NCBI GenBank assembly: GCA_003484785.1
Contig: DNAD01000304.1
Coordinates: forward strand, 1 to 10,840
DNA length: 10,840 bases
Source: Lachnospiraceae bacterium
GTDB taxonomy: Bacteria; Bacillota; Clostridia; Lachnospirales; Lachnospiraceae
Direction of reading: 5' to 3'
Shown: piece by piece, positions 1 through 6,516 of the stretch
Layout: every line of letters starts with the position of its first letter
How positions within the stretch are numbered: the first letter of the stretch is position 1
Notes under the pieces: generated by a model
Database searches by the model: none
What the model was told of the DNA's origin: nothing
The model's input: only the letters and a program-made list of their open reading frames with translations
Translations under genes and position numbers: made by a program

Positions 1-1726
1 ATTTCCTCTTTATCGGAAGAATATAGTGTATGGTGGTGCCTTCGCCGGGAACGCTTTCAGCGCTCAGGCCGTATTCTTCCCCGAAGCTGAACTTTATGCG
101 GCTGTTTACGTTGGCGACGCCGACCTCCTTAAAGAAATCATTGGAAGAGGTCTCATCGGCACTGAACAGTCTTTCTATCGCTTCTTCATCCATTCCCACG
201 CCGTTGTCGGAAACGTCAATACAGAGCCTTTCGTCTTTTGAATATACGCAAATATCTATGCTCCCGGCACTTCCTCTGGGCTCTATCCCGTGAAAGATGG
301 CATTTTCCACCACAGGCTGGAGAGAAAATCTGTTGACCAGGCAGGTCATCAGATCATCGTCCTCGATCTCATAACTGAGCTCTATGGTTCCGCCGTAGCG
401 GTATTTCATTATGGTAAAATAGTCGTTCAAAAGGGCGATCTCATCCTTTAAAGGGATCAGGGGATCCGCCACCTTTGAGACGTTCTTCAAAAGCCTGGAG
501 AGAGCGGTAGACATGTCCGCTATGCCGTCCGCGCCCTGTATGGAGGCCATCCACTTGATGGTGTTCAGGGTATTGTACATGAAATGGGGATTGATCTGTG
601 ACTGAAGGATACGGTATTCAAGAGCCTGACGTTCCCTTTCATCCTTAAGCTTTGCCTGAAACAGGGCATCCACATTGTAGGAGAGGCTGTTGATGCCGCG
701 TCCGATCTCCCCGAGCTCATTATCCCATTCTATTGCGGGATCCCTCGAAAAGTCGCCGTTACCGACCTTTTTGAGCTTTAAGATCAGCGCGTCAACGGGA
801 TCGTTGATGATCTTTTTAAGGAGGATATAAATGACTGCTCCGGTCAAAATAATGAACATGATCACCGCTACTATTATAAGCAGGTAAAAAACGGTCCTGT
901 TTCGAAGCTCGCTTCCTGAGGGAAGGACGGATACCGATATGTTTTTGCCCGGAAGGGTATAGGTGACAAGCCCTTTTGGAAGGTCGGTTTTTTCAAGGCT
1001 TCTGTCCACGCATCTGAAGGAATTTCCGTCCTCGAAGGTAAAATACAGCTCGCTGTCCGCAGGGAGGTTTAAGTTATTAAGATGCCTGAGGATCAGCTCG
1101 TCCGAGACCTCCACATAGATAAAGCCTATGATATCGGGAGAGGTAAACCTTCTTACGGGCCGCACTATCGGCATTATCCGGATATTTTCCCTGTTATTGA
1201 CCGGACTGGTCGTAAAACCTGTGTACCGGTAGTCCTCCGAGTAGAGGAGCTCTTTAAAAAACGGAGCGCTGATAACACTGTCCGCAAGCTCGACGGTTGT
1301 ATTGTTCTGGACTATTGCAATATGGAGAAAGTCTTCTCCGTCCGGAGTCGCCACCATAAAGCGGCTTATCAGATCGTGAGACGGATTGAGCCGGTACTCA
1401 TCGTTCAGATGATTCCAGACGTCCATTGAAAGCCTGTGATAAGCAGTAATGCTCTCATTTCTTACGGCAGGTACGTTCGTAAGGTAGTTTTCCACGGCAG
1501 AGTCAAGCTCTAAACGGTTACAGAAGGACAGTATCGTGTTAAGCTCCGAGTCGACCTCGTTTCCCAGAAGCTGTACATTAATATAGGAAGACTGACGCTG
1601 ACTCTCGGTCAGATAGCGCATCGAGATGTTAAAGCTAAGAAAGGCCACCGTCAGGGCTATCAGCAGCGAAAAGGAGACTATTATTATGATTATCCTGCTC
1701 CGCAGGCTTTTCAATCTGTCCTTCAT
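1..1726 (-). CDS. YesM-type sensor histidine kinase (3' end cut by window edge)
   Basis: Membrane sensor kinase of the His_kinase (PF06580)/HATPase_c group, which usually pairs with a YesN-like AraC-type response regulator to control a neighbouring sugar importer. Reading the minus strand from the ATG at 1726 gives 575 codons with no stop. Visible in order: a membrane segment at about residues 9-31, an extracellular sensor region at about 33-276 (size fits a dCache-like fold, inference), a second membrane segment at about 278-301, a HAMP-like linker, the phosphoacceptor motif QINPHFMYNTLN with His381, an N-box VVENAIFHG (Asn475) and a G1 box DNGVGM (507-512). The protein ends in GEGTTIHYILPIKRK, a typical YesM tail, so only a few residues should be missing. 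An in-frame TAA lies four codons upstream of the ATG, which supports the start; the only SD-like stretch (GGAGAAAG) lies rather far upstream. The gene diverges from the binding-protein gene, and the partner regulator is expected beyond position 1. Confidence 0.93.
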   Translation of the reverse strand, partial: MKDRLKSLRSRIIIIIVSFSLLIALTVAFLSFNISMRYLTESQRQSSYINVQLLGNEVDSELNTILSFCNRLELDSAVENYLTNVPAVRNESITAYHRLSMDVWNHLNDEYRLNPSHDLISRFMVATPDGEDFLHIAIVQNNTTVELADSVISAPFFKELLYSEDYRYTGFTTSPVNNRENIRIMPIVRPVRRFTSPDIIGFIYVEVSDELILRHLNNLNLPADSELYFTFEDGNSFRCVDRSLEKTDLPKGLVTYTLPGKNISVSVLPSGSELRNRTVFYLLIIVAVIMFIILTGAVIYILLKKIINDPVDALILKLKKVGNGDFSRDPAIEWDNELGEIGRGINSLSYNVDALFQAKLKDERERQALEYRILQSQINPHFMYNTLNTIKWMASIQGADGIADMSTALSRLLKNVSKVADPLIPLKDEIALLNDYFTIMKYRYGGTIELSYEIEDDDLMTCLVNRFSLQPVVENAIFHGIEPRGSAGSIDICVYSKDERLCIDVSDNGVGMDEEAIERLFSADETSSNDFFKEVGVANVNSRIKFSFGEEYGLSAESVPGEGTTIHYILPIKRK

Positions 1727-1897
1727 TAAAAAATATTACAGCTTTCTCCAAAAAAAAGACATTTTTATACGCAGGGCATATAATTCTTGCGCAAAGAAAA
1801 CAAAAAAATACATTTTGCTCCGTCGCAAAAAAGTATACTCTAAAAGCACTTAAAATACAATCTGGCCTGTTTGGCAGGCAATGATCAGGAGGTAAAC
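1727..1897. promoter_or_regulatory. Divergent control region between kinase and ABC importer genes
   Basis: This AT-rich gap must hold promoters for both directions. Two dyads are visible. TTGCGCAA (1787-1794) has partly symmetric flanks. TTTTGC-N6-GCAAAA (1813-1830) is a perfect 6+6 repeat. Their centres are 31 bp apart, close to three helical turns, and both use TTGC/GCAA half-sites, so a dimeric regulator is plausible (inference). Plus-strand -10 candidates are TATACT (1834-1839) and TACAAT (1856-1861). Neither has a convincing -35, which fits an activator-dependent promoter. A small hairpin GCCTG-N5-CAGGC (1865-1879) lies just before the strong Shine-Dalgarno AGGAGG (1887-1892) of the binding-protein gene. 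On the minus strand, TATAAA (complement of 1764-1769) is a weak -10 candidate for the kinase. Exact promoter positions remain uncertain. Confidence 0.55.
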
Positions 1898-3256
1898 ATG
1901 AAGAAGAAATTACTCAGTACTTTAATCGCTGCTTCAATGATCGCTGCGGCTCTCGCCGGCTGTGCGGCACCTGCGGCTACGGCTCCCGCTTCCGACAGCG
2001 CGGCACCTGCGGCAGAGACTGCAGAGGCTGCGGATGACGGCGCAGAAGCTTCGGCAGAGGCTTCGGGTGATGAGGCCGTAACCCTTAAGTGGGCTCTCTG
2101 GGATAAGGATACGACGGTTTATTATCAGCCGCTGATCGATGCTTATACCGCCGCCCATCCCAATGTTACCATCGAGATGGTAGACCTTGGCTCCACCGAT
2201 TATTCAACGGTTCTCGGAACCCAGCTCTCCGGCTCCGGCTCGGACTTCGACGTAGTTACCATAAAGGACGTTCCCGGCTATGTTACCCTTGTTAATAAGG
2301 GTGTTATAGAGCCTCTGAATGACCTTATCGCTCAGGACGGCATCGATCTTGCGAAATTCTCGGGAGTTACCGATCAGGTTACCATCGACGGAAACCTTTA
2401 CGAGCTTCCCTTCAGATCCGATATCTGGGTTCTCTTCTATAACAAGACCGTTTTTGATAACGCAGGCGTTGACTATCCTACCAATGATATGACCTGGGAT
2501 GAGTATGACAAGCTTGCCAGGGCCATAACGGATACAACCGCGGGCGCAAGGGTATACGGTGCTCATTATCATACCTGGAGATCAACGATCCAGCTTGACG
2601 GTATCCTTGACGGACAGCATACCATCGTAGACGGAACCTATGATTTCACAAAGCCTTATTATGACATGGTCCTTGCACAGCAGGCTGACGGCGTATGCAT
2701 GGATTACGCTACCTTAAAGACTCAGGGCCTTCACTATTCGGCCGCCTTTGCACAGGGCAACATCGGTATGATGAACATGGGCTCATGGTTCATTGCTACT
2801 CTTATAAACGGCATTAAGTCAGGCGAGTATGACGTATCCGACTGGGGCATGGTTAAATATCCTCATGCCGAGGGAGTTGAGCCCGGTTCCACTCTGTCAA
2901 CCATCACAGGCCTTGCGATACCTACCTCAGCGGCTAATAAGGACGCTGCCTGGGACTTCATCAAGTTCGTGAGCACAGAGGAAGGCGCAGAGGTTATGGC
3001 AAGCACGGGTAATATCCCTGCCATGACGAACCAGTCAATAGTTGACATCATCGCTCAGATGGACGGCTTCCCTGAGGACAGCAAGGACGCTCTTATCACA
3101 AGCCATACCTACCTTGAGATGCCCGCTAATGAAAAGTCATCCGAGATCGAGACGGTTCTTAACGAGCAGCACGACAACATCATGAACGAAGTAGTTACTA
3201 TTGATGAGGGTATTGCGGCGATGAACGAGGGAGTTCAGGCCATACTTGGACAGTAA
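1898..3256 (+). CDS. CUT1-family ABC transporter sugar-binding lipoprotein
   Basis: Extracellular solute-binding protein (family 1, SBP_bac_1/SBP_bac_8 type), 452 residues. It would capture an oligosaccharide outside the cell and hand it to the two permeases encoded downstream. The start is ATG 1898, five bases after AGGAGG; a TTG reading that begins at 1871 would put the signal peptide behind extra residues and lacks a ribosome binding site. The N-terminus has Lys-Lys-Lys, a hydrophobic core and the lipobox LAGC with the lipidated Cys22. A linker rich in Ala, Ser, Glu and Asp follows (about 23-58) and tethers the folded domain, which begins near VTLKWALWDKD. Later features typical of the family are SDFDVVTIKD, the YELPFRSDIWVLFYNK strand and a C-terminal helix rich in Glu and Asn. 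The ligand cannot be read from sequence; the adjacent GH88 gene suggests a uronic-acid-containing oligosaccharide. Confidence 0.93.
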   Translation: MKKKLLSTLIAASMIAAALAGCAAPAATAPASDSAAPAAETAEAADDGAEASAEASGDEAVTLKWALWDKDTTVYYQPLIDAYTAAHPNVTIEMVDLGSTDYSTVLGTQLSGSGSDFDVVTIKDVPGYVTLVNKGVIEPLNDLIAQDGIDLAKFSGVTDQVTIDGNLYELPFRSDIWVLFYNKTVFDNAGVDYPTNDMTWDEYDKLARAITDTTAGARVYGAHYHTWRSTIQLDGILDGQHTIVDGTYDFTKPYYDMVLAQQADGVCMDYATLKTQGLHYSAAFAQGNIGMMNMGSWFIATLINGIKSGEYDVSDWGMVKYPHAEGVEPGSTLSTITGLAIPTSAANKDAAWDFIKFVSTEEGAEVMASTGNIPAMTNQSIVDIIAQMDGFPEDSKDALITSHTYLEMPANEKSSEIETVLNEQHDNIMNEVVTIDEGIAAMNEGVQAILGQ

Positions 3257-3294
3257 GCCGGAAAACGACAGGCTGCTGATATCAGACATGAAAG

Positions 3295-3315
3295 ACTACA
3301 GGCTTTGCCTGCAGT
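3295..3315 (+). other. Small intercistronic hairpin after the binding-protein gene
   Basis: The sequence CAGGC-TTT-GCCTG (3299-3311) forms a five-base-pair stem. After one mismatch, ACT (3295-3297) pairs with AGT (3313-3315). It lies about 40 bases after the stop codon of the binding-protein gene and ahead of the stronger terminator-like hairpin. No U-run follows, so it is more likely an RNA-stability or processing element than a terminator. The function is inferred. Confidence 0.4.
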
Positions 3316-3331
3316 GAGAATCTACTGGAAT

Positions 3332-3363
3332 AAAGGAGCATCTGAGATTCGGGTGCTCCTTTT
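3332..3363 (+). terminator. Intrinsic terminator or attenuator between binding protein and permeases
   Basis: AAAGGAGCA (3332-3340) pairs perfectly with TGCTCCTTT (3354-3362). The stem extends inward through T-G, C-G and T-G pairs, leaving a seven-base loop (3344-3350), and the 3' arm ends in a T-run. No other promoter is obvious before the permease genes, so partial readthrough is likely. Binding-protein mRNA would then exceed permease mRNA, a common arrangement in such operons (family knowledge). Confidence 0.75.
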
Positions 3364-3378
3364 ATAAGAAAATCTATC

Positions 3379-3428
3379 GTTACCATCACAGCACAAAAGG
3401 CTGTGAACAGTAACAATCTATCTGTTCA
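3379..3428 (+). other. Two overlapping inverted repeats upstream of the first permease gene
   Basis: Repeat A: GTTAC (3379-3383) pairs with GTAAC (3410-3414), and inside it CACAGC (3387-3392) pairs with GCTGTG (3400-3405) around a seven-base loop. Repeat B: TGAACAG (3404-3410) pairs with CTGTTCA (3422-3428) across an 11-base loop. A and B share bases 3404-3410, so as RNA they exclude each other. They lie between the terminator-like hairpin and the permease Shine-Dalgarno (GGAGG, 3438-3442). They could be RNA processing or stability elements, or a DNA operator. Only the repeats are seen; the role is inference. Confidence 0.45.
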
Positions 3429-3447
3429 GAATCAGACGGAGGACAGT

Positions 3448-4350
3448 ATGAATACTGCTAAAACAAAAAGAAGACGCAGGCAGGCTCTTGTTGCGTATTC
3501 CTTTATCGCACCGAATTTCATAGGCTTTGCGATATTTACACTGGGACCGATAATACTTGCTTTTATCATGGCCTTTACCGAGTGGGACGGAAATAATCCC
3601 ATGAAGTTTGTGGGAATCTCTAATTTTACCGCTATCTTTTCGGATGATCGTTTTACCTCAGCGCTTAAGAATACCATTGTATACAGTGTGTTTACGGTGC
3701 CCTTTACCCTTGTGGTGGCTCTTGCGCTGGCTATCTTACTGAATCAGAAAATGAAGGGGACCACCTTCTTCAGAACGGTGACATTCTTCCCCTATGTTGC
3801 TTCCCTGGTTGCGGTGGCGGCTGTCTGGAACATGCTTTTTACCCCGAGCGAGGAAGGACTTATAAATCAGCTGCTTATCAATGTGTTTCACGCAGAGCCC
3901 CTTAAGTGGGCAGCGTCCCCAAACACTGTAATGCTGACCATAGTGCTCTTTTCGATCTGGAAAAATATGGGCTATTACATGGTGATCTATCTGGCGGGAC
4001 TGCAGGGGATCAGCGAGGATCTTTACGAGGCCGCCGCCATTGACGGAGCGAATTCCTGGGAGCAGTTCTGGTATGTGACGCTTCCCCAGCTCAAGCCCAC
4101 TACCTTCTTTGTAACGATAATGCTGACCATAAGCTGCTTTAAGATATACGATATCGTATACATGCTGGCCGGAGGCTCCAACGGAGTCGTAAATAAGAGC
4201 GCTATAGTTCTTGTCTATTATATCTATGAGGAGGCCTTCAGAAACTGGAAGCTTGGGCGTGCCTCCGCTTCGGCACTGGTGCTGTTTCTTATAGTTCTCG
4301 TGATTACCCTCATCCAGTTCAGGGGTGAGAAGAACTATGCTAATGATTGA
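3448..4350 (+). CDS. CUT1-family ABC transporter permease (MalF/UgpA type)
   Basis: Integral membrane subunit of the sugar importer, 300 residues, binding-protein-dependent transport family (BPD_transp_1). The start chosen is ATG 3448, with GGAGG at 3438-3442 five bases upstream. A GTG at 3403 would add 15 residues but lies in the hairpin region and lacks a ribosome binding site. A basic N-terminus (KTKRRRRQ, 5-12) is followed by six predicted membrane segments, beginning with ALVAYSFIAPNFIGFAIFTL. The cytoplasmic EAA loop, which docks the ATPase, is seen as YEAAAIDGANSWEQFWYVTLP (193-213, with Gly200). The short N-terminal part resembles UgpA/LplB-type subunits more than the longer enterobacterial MalF. 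The gene precedes the second permease by 15 bases. No ATPase gene is nearby. Confidence 0.93.
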   Translation: MNTAKTKRRRRQALVAYSFIAPNFIGFAIFTLGPIILAFIMAFTEWDGNNPMKFVGISNFTAIFSDDRFTSALKNTIVYSVFTVPFTLVVALALAILLNQKMKGTTFFRTVTFFPYVASLVAVAAVWNMLFTPSEEGLINQLLINVFHAEPLKWAASPNTVMLTIVLFSIWKNMGYYMVIYLAGLQGISEDLYEAAAIDGANSWEQFWYVTLPQLKPTTFFVTIMLTISCFKIYDIVYMLAGGSNGVVNKSAIVLVYYIYEEAFRNWKLGRASASALVLFLIVLVITLIQFRGEKNYAND

Positions 4351-4365
4351 TGCGGGAGGAATATG

Positions 4366-5199
4366 ATGAGTATATCCAAAAACAGACTTATAAAAAACGT
4401 TGTTCTCTATATTCTGCTGATATTACTTGCGATCATTATGCTGGTTCCCTTTGTATGGATGGTAACCGCCTCCCTTAAGATGAACAAGGATATCTTCGTG
4501 ATCCCTTATCAGTGGTGGAATCCGGAGCCCAAATGGAGCAATTATATAGATATCTGGACAAAGATACCTCTTGCGAAATATGCGCTGAATACCATAAAGC
4601 TTACGGTGATCGTGACCATCCTTCAGATACTTACCTCAAGCTTTGCGGCTTATGCCTTCGCTAAGCTTCAGTTCAGGGGAAGGGATCTGCTGTTTCTTGC
4701 CTACATCGCCACCATAGCAGTGCCCTGGCAGGTTTACATGGTCCCTCAGTTTATCTTTATGAGAAGCCTGGGGCTTGCCGATACCCACCTTGCGATCATC
4801 ATCCTGCAGGCTTTCTCTGCCTTCGGTGTTTTTCTTATGAGGCAGTTTTATGAGGGGATTCCCGATTCCCTCTGCGAGGCCGCAAGGATAGACGGAATGA
4901 GCGAATACAAGATCTACGCGAAGATCATGCTTCCGCTGTCAAAGCCGGCGCTGTCTACTCTGGTGATCTTTACCTTTGTTAATACCTGGAATGATTTCTT
5001 AGGGCCCCTGATCTATCTGACCACCGACTCTAAGAAGACGCTTCAGATCGGTATCAAGATGTTCATTTCACAGTATTCTGCGGAGTACGGACTGATAATG
5101 GCGGCTTCGGTGATCTCTCTGATCCCGGTGCTGATAGTGTTTATGGCCCTTCAGAAATACTTCGTTGCCGGAATAACGACCGGCGCAGTCAAGGGCTAG
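4366..5199 (+). CDS. CUT1-family ABC transporter permease (MalG/UgpE type)
   Basis: Second membrane subunit of the sugar importer, 277 residues, forming the heterodimeric channel with the product of the gene before it. Two adjacent ATG codons (4363 and 4366) are possible. The second is preferred because it lies six bases after GGAGG (4355-4359), whereas the first leaves only three. The N-terminal segment VVLYILLILLAIIMLVPFVW is followed by the MalG-typical WMVTASLK and five further predicted membrane segments. The EAA loop is seen as EAARIDGMSEYKIYAKIMLP (171-190, with Gly177). The C-terminus is the usual QKYFVAGITTGAVKG. The stop codon is followed immediately by a perfect inverted repeat, which separates transport genes from enzyme genes. 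The substrate is inferred from context only. Confidence 0.94.
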   Translation: MSISKNRLIKNVVLYILLILLAIIMLVPFVWMVTASLKMNKDIFVIPYQWWNPEPKWSNYIDIWTKIPLAKYALNTIKLTVIVTILQILTSSFAAYAFAKLQFRGRDLLFLAYIATIAVPWQVYMVPQFIFMRSLGLADTHLAIIILQAFSAFGVFLMRQFYEGIPDSLCEAARIDGMSEYKIYAKIMLPLSKPALSTLVIFTFVNTWNDFLGPLIYLTTDSKKTLQIGIKMFISQYSAEYGLIMAASVISLIPVLIVFMALQKYFVAGITTGAVKG

Positions 5200-5256
5200 T
5201 TCCGATTTTTCGGTCATAACTTTGAGACGGCAAAAACTTGAACCGAAAAATCGGAA
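5200..5256. repeat. Perfect 15-bp inverted repeat between permease and GH88 genes
   Basis: TTCCGATTTTTCGGT (5200-5214) is the exact reverse complement of ACCGAAAAATCGGAA (5242-5256), with a 27-base loop. Each arm is itself a small palindrome (CCGA-N4-TCGG), so the RNA could fold as one long hairpin or as two short ones. The left arm starts on the first base after the permease stop codon. No T-run follows the right arm, which argues against an ordinary intrinsic terminator. It may be an mRNA stability or processing element, or a protein-binding dyad. Confidence 0.7.
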
Positions 5257-5276
5257 TAACAACAGGAAGTAATAAT

Positions 5277-6509
5277 ATGAGTAAATGGATTAAAGAACAG
5301 GACATTAGAAACTACCCAATGATAACGAAGGAGGAGGTGAGGGATTCCCTTGCCTTCTGCGTATCCTCCGTTCTGGATAACCTTTCATATTTCGGGGAGA
5401 GCTTTCCCTATGCGGCAAGCAGGGATGGGATCTATCCGAAGGTTGAGAACAGGGGGTGGACTACCGGCTTTTATACGGGGCAGGTATGGCTTTCATATGA
5501 AAATGCCGGAAGGCTTATGGGAAAGGCGGAGAGGGAGAGACTTCTTGAGGCAGGGGAGAAGCAGGTGGATTCCTTCCTTGAGAGGATTGAAAAGCTTTAT
5601 GATGTGGAGCATCACGATCTGGGCTTCTTATACAGCCCCTCCTGTGTCGCCGCATATAAGCTCACCTGCTCGAAAAAGGCCAGAAGAGCGGCTGTTCTGG
5701 CCGCAGACAAGCTTATCACCAGGTTTCAGGAGACCGGAGAGTTTATTCAGGCCTGGGGCGAGATGGGAGCGGCGGACAATTACAGATTCATTATAGACTG
5801 TCTCCTGAACCTCCCTCTTTTGTACTGGGCATCCAACGAGACCGGTGATGAAAAGTACAGGGATATAGCCCAGAGGCATATTAATACCGCCATGGCGAAC
5901 GTGATCAGAGAGGACGGCTCTACCTGGCATACGGTCTTTATGGACAACAGGACGGGAGAATTTCATCACGGAGCTACCTGCCAGGGCTATAAGGACGGTT
6001 CTGCCTGGGCAAGGGGACAGGCCTGGGGAGTATACGGAACGGCAATGGCCTACCGCTATACCAAAAGAGAGGAATATGTGGATCATTTTAAGAAGATCAC
6101 TTCTTATTTCCTGAACCACCTTCCCAAGGACCTCTGCCCATACTGGGATCTCACCTTCGGGGACGGGGATGAGGCCGAGCCCAGAGACTCCTCCTCCGCG
6201 GTAATAGCCTCCTGCGGGATGCTGGAAATGAGCAGATGCATGAGTGACCGATTGGGTCAACAAAACAATGATGATGTCAGATACTATGACGAGACTGCCA
6301 GACGCCTGCTTAAGTCGGTCAATGACAAATACAGAGCACAGAAGCATGAAAACGGAGGCGGTCTTCTCATGCACGGAACCTATTCCAAAAAGAGCCCTTA
6401 TAATACCTGTACGCCGGAGGGCGTTGACGAGTATCTGATCTGGGGCGACTATTATTATATGGAAGCGCTTAACCGGCTTAACGATCCGGACTGGAATATA
6501 TACTGGTAG
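5277..6509 (+). CDS. ugl: GH88 unsaturated glucuronyl hydrolase
   Basis: Cytoplasmic enzyme of 410 residues. The family removes the 4,5-unsaturated uronic acid that a polysaccharide lyase leaves at the non-reducing end of glycosaminoglycan-type or similar oligosaccharides. It does so by hydrating the double bond, and the product rearranges to a free keto-uronate. The catalytic aspartates correspond to Asp114 (HHDLGFLY) and Asp174 (IIDCLLNLPLL). With a constant offset of 25-26 they match Asp88 and Asp149 of the Bacillus GL1 enzyme. The same offset places His218, Gln236, Trp244, Arg246 and Trp250 (in QGYKDGSAWARGQAWGVYG) on the known active-site residues, which favours GH88 over the related GH105. 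EPRDSSSAVIASCG (301-314) is also typical. There is no signal peptide. The start is ATG 5277 behind GGAAG (5265-5269); an upstream TTG at 5238 lies inside the inverted repeat and is unlikely. The DUF2264 gene follows after seven bases. Confidence 0.93.
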   Translation: MSKWIKEQDIRNYPMITKEEVRDSLAFCVSSVLDNLSYFGESFPYAASRDGIYPKVENRGWTTGFYTGQVWLSYENAGRLMGKAERERLLEAGEKQVDSFLERIEKLYDVEHHDLGFLYSPSCVAAYKLTCSKKARRAAVLAADKLITRFQETGEFIQAWGEMGAADNYRFIIDCLLNLPLLYWASNETGDEKYRDIAQRHINTAMANVIREDGSTWHTVFMDNRTGEFHHGATCQGYKDGSAWARGQAWGVYGTAMAYRYTKREEYVDHFKKITSYFLNHLPKDLCPYWDLTFGDGDEAEPRDSSSAVIASCGMLEMSRCMSDRLGQQNNDDVRYYDETARRLLKSVNDKYRAQKHENGGGLLMHGTYSKKSPYNTCTPEGVDEYLIWGDYYYMEALNRLNDPDWNIYW

Positions 6510-6516
6510 GTGAGAT

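Noticed and set aside
1082..1429. A 115-codon plus-strand open frame inside the kinase region
   Set aside because: The minus-strand frame here is continuous and encodes the kinase sensor region; the plus-strand product has no recognisable features.
1787..1794. A CcpA catabolite-repression (cre) site at TTGCGCAA
   Set aside because: The GCGC centre is right, but the flanks do not match the TGNAANCGNTNNCA pattern, so only a generic dyad is claimed.
1871..1897. TTG at 1871 as the start of the binding-protein gene
   Set aside because: The frame is open, but the AGGAGG lies inside this extension and directs translation to ATG 1898, where a proper signal peptide begins.
3289..3318. A nine-codon mini-ORF (ATG to TGA) after the binding-protein gene
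   Set aside because: It has no ribosome binding site, overlaps a hairpin, and is short enough to occur by chance.
3403..3447. GTG at 3403 as the start of the first permease
   Set aside because: It lies in the inverted-repeat region without a ribosome binding site, whereas ATG 3448 has GGAGG five bases upstream.
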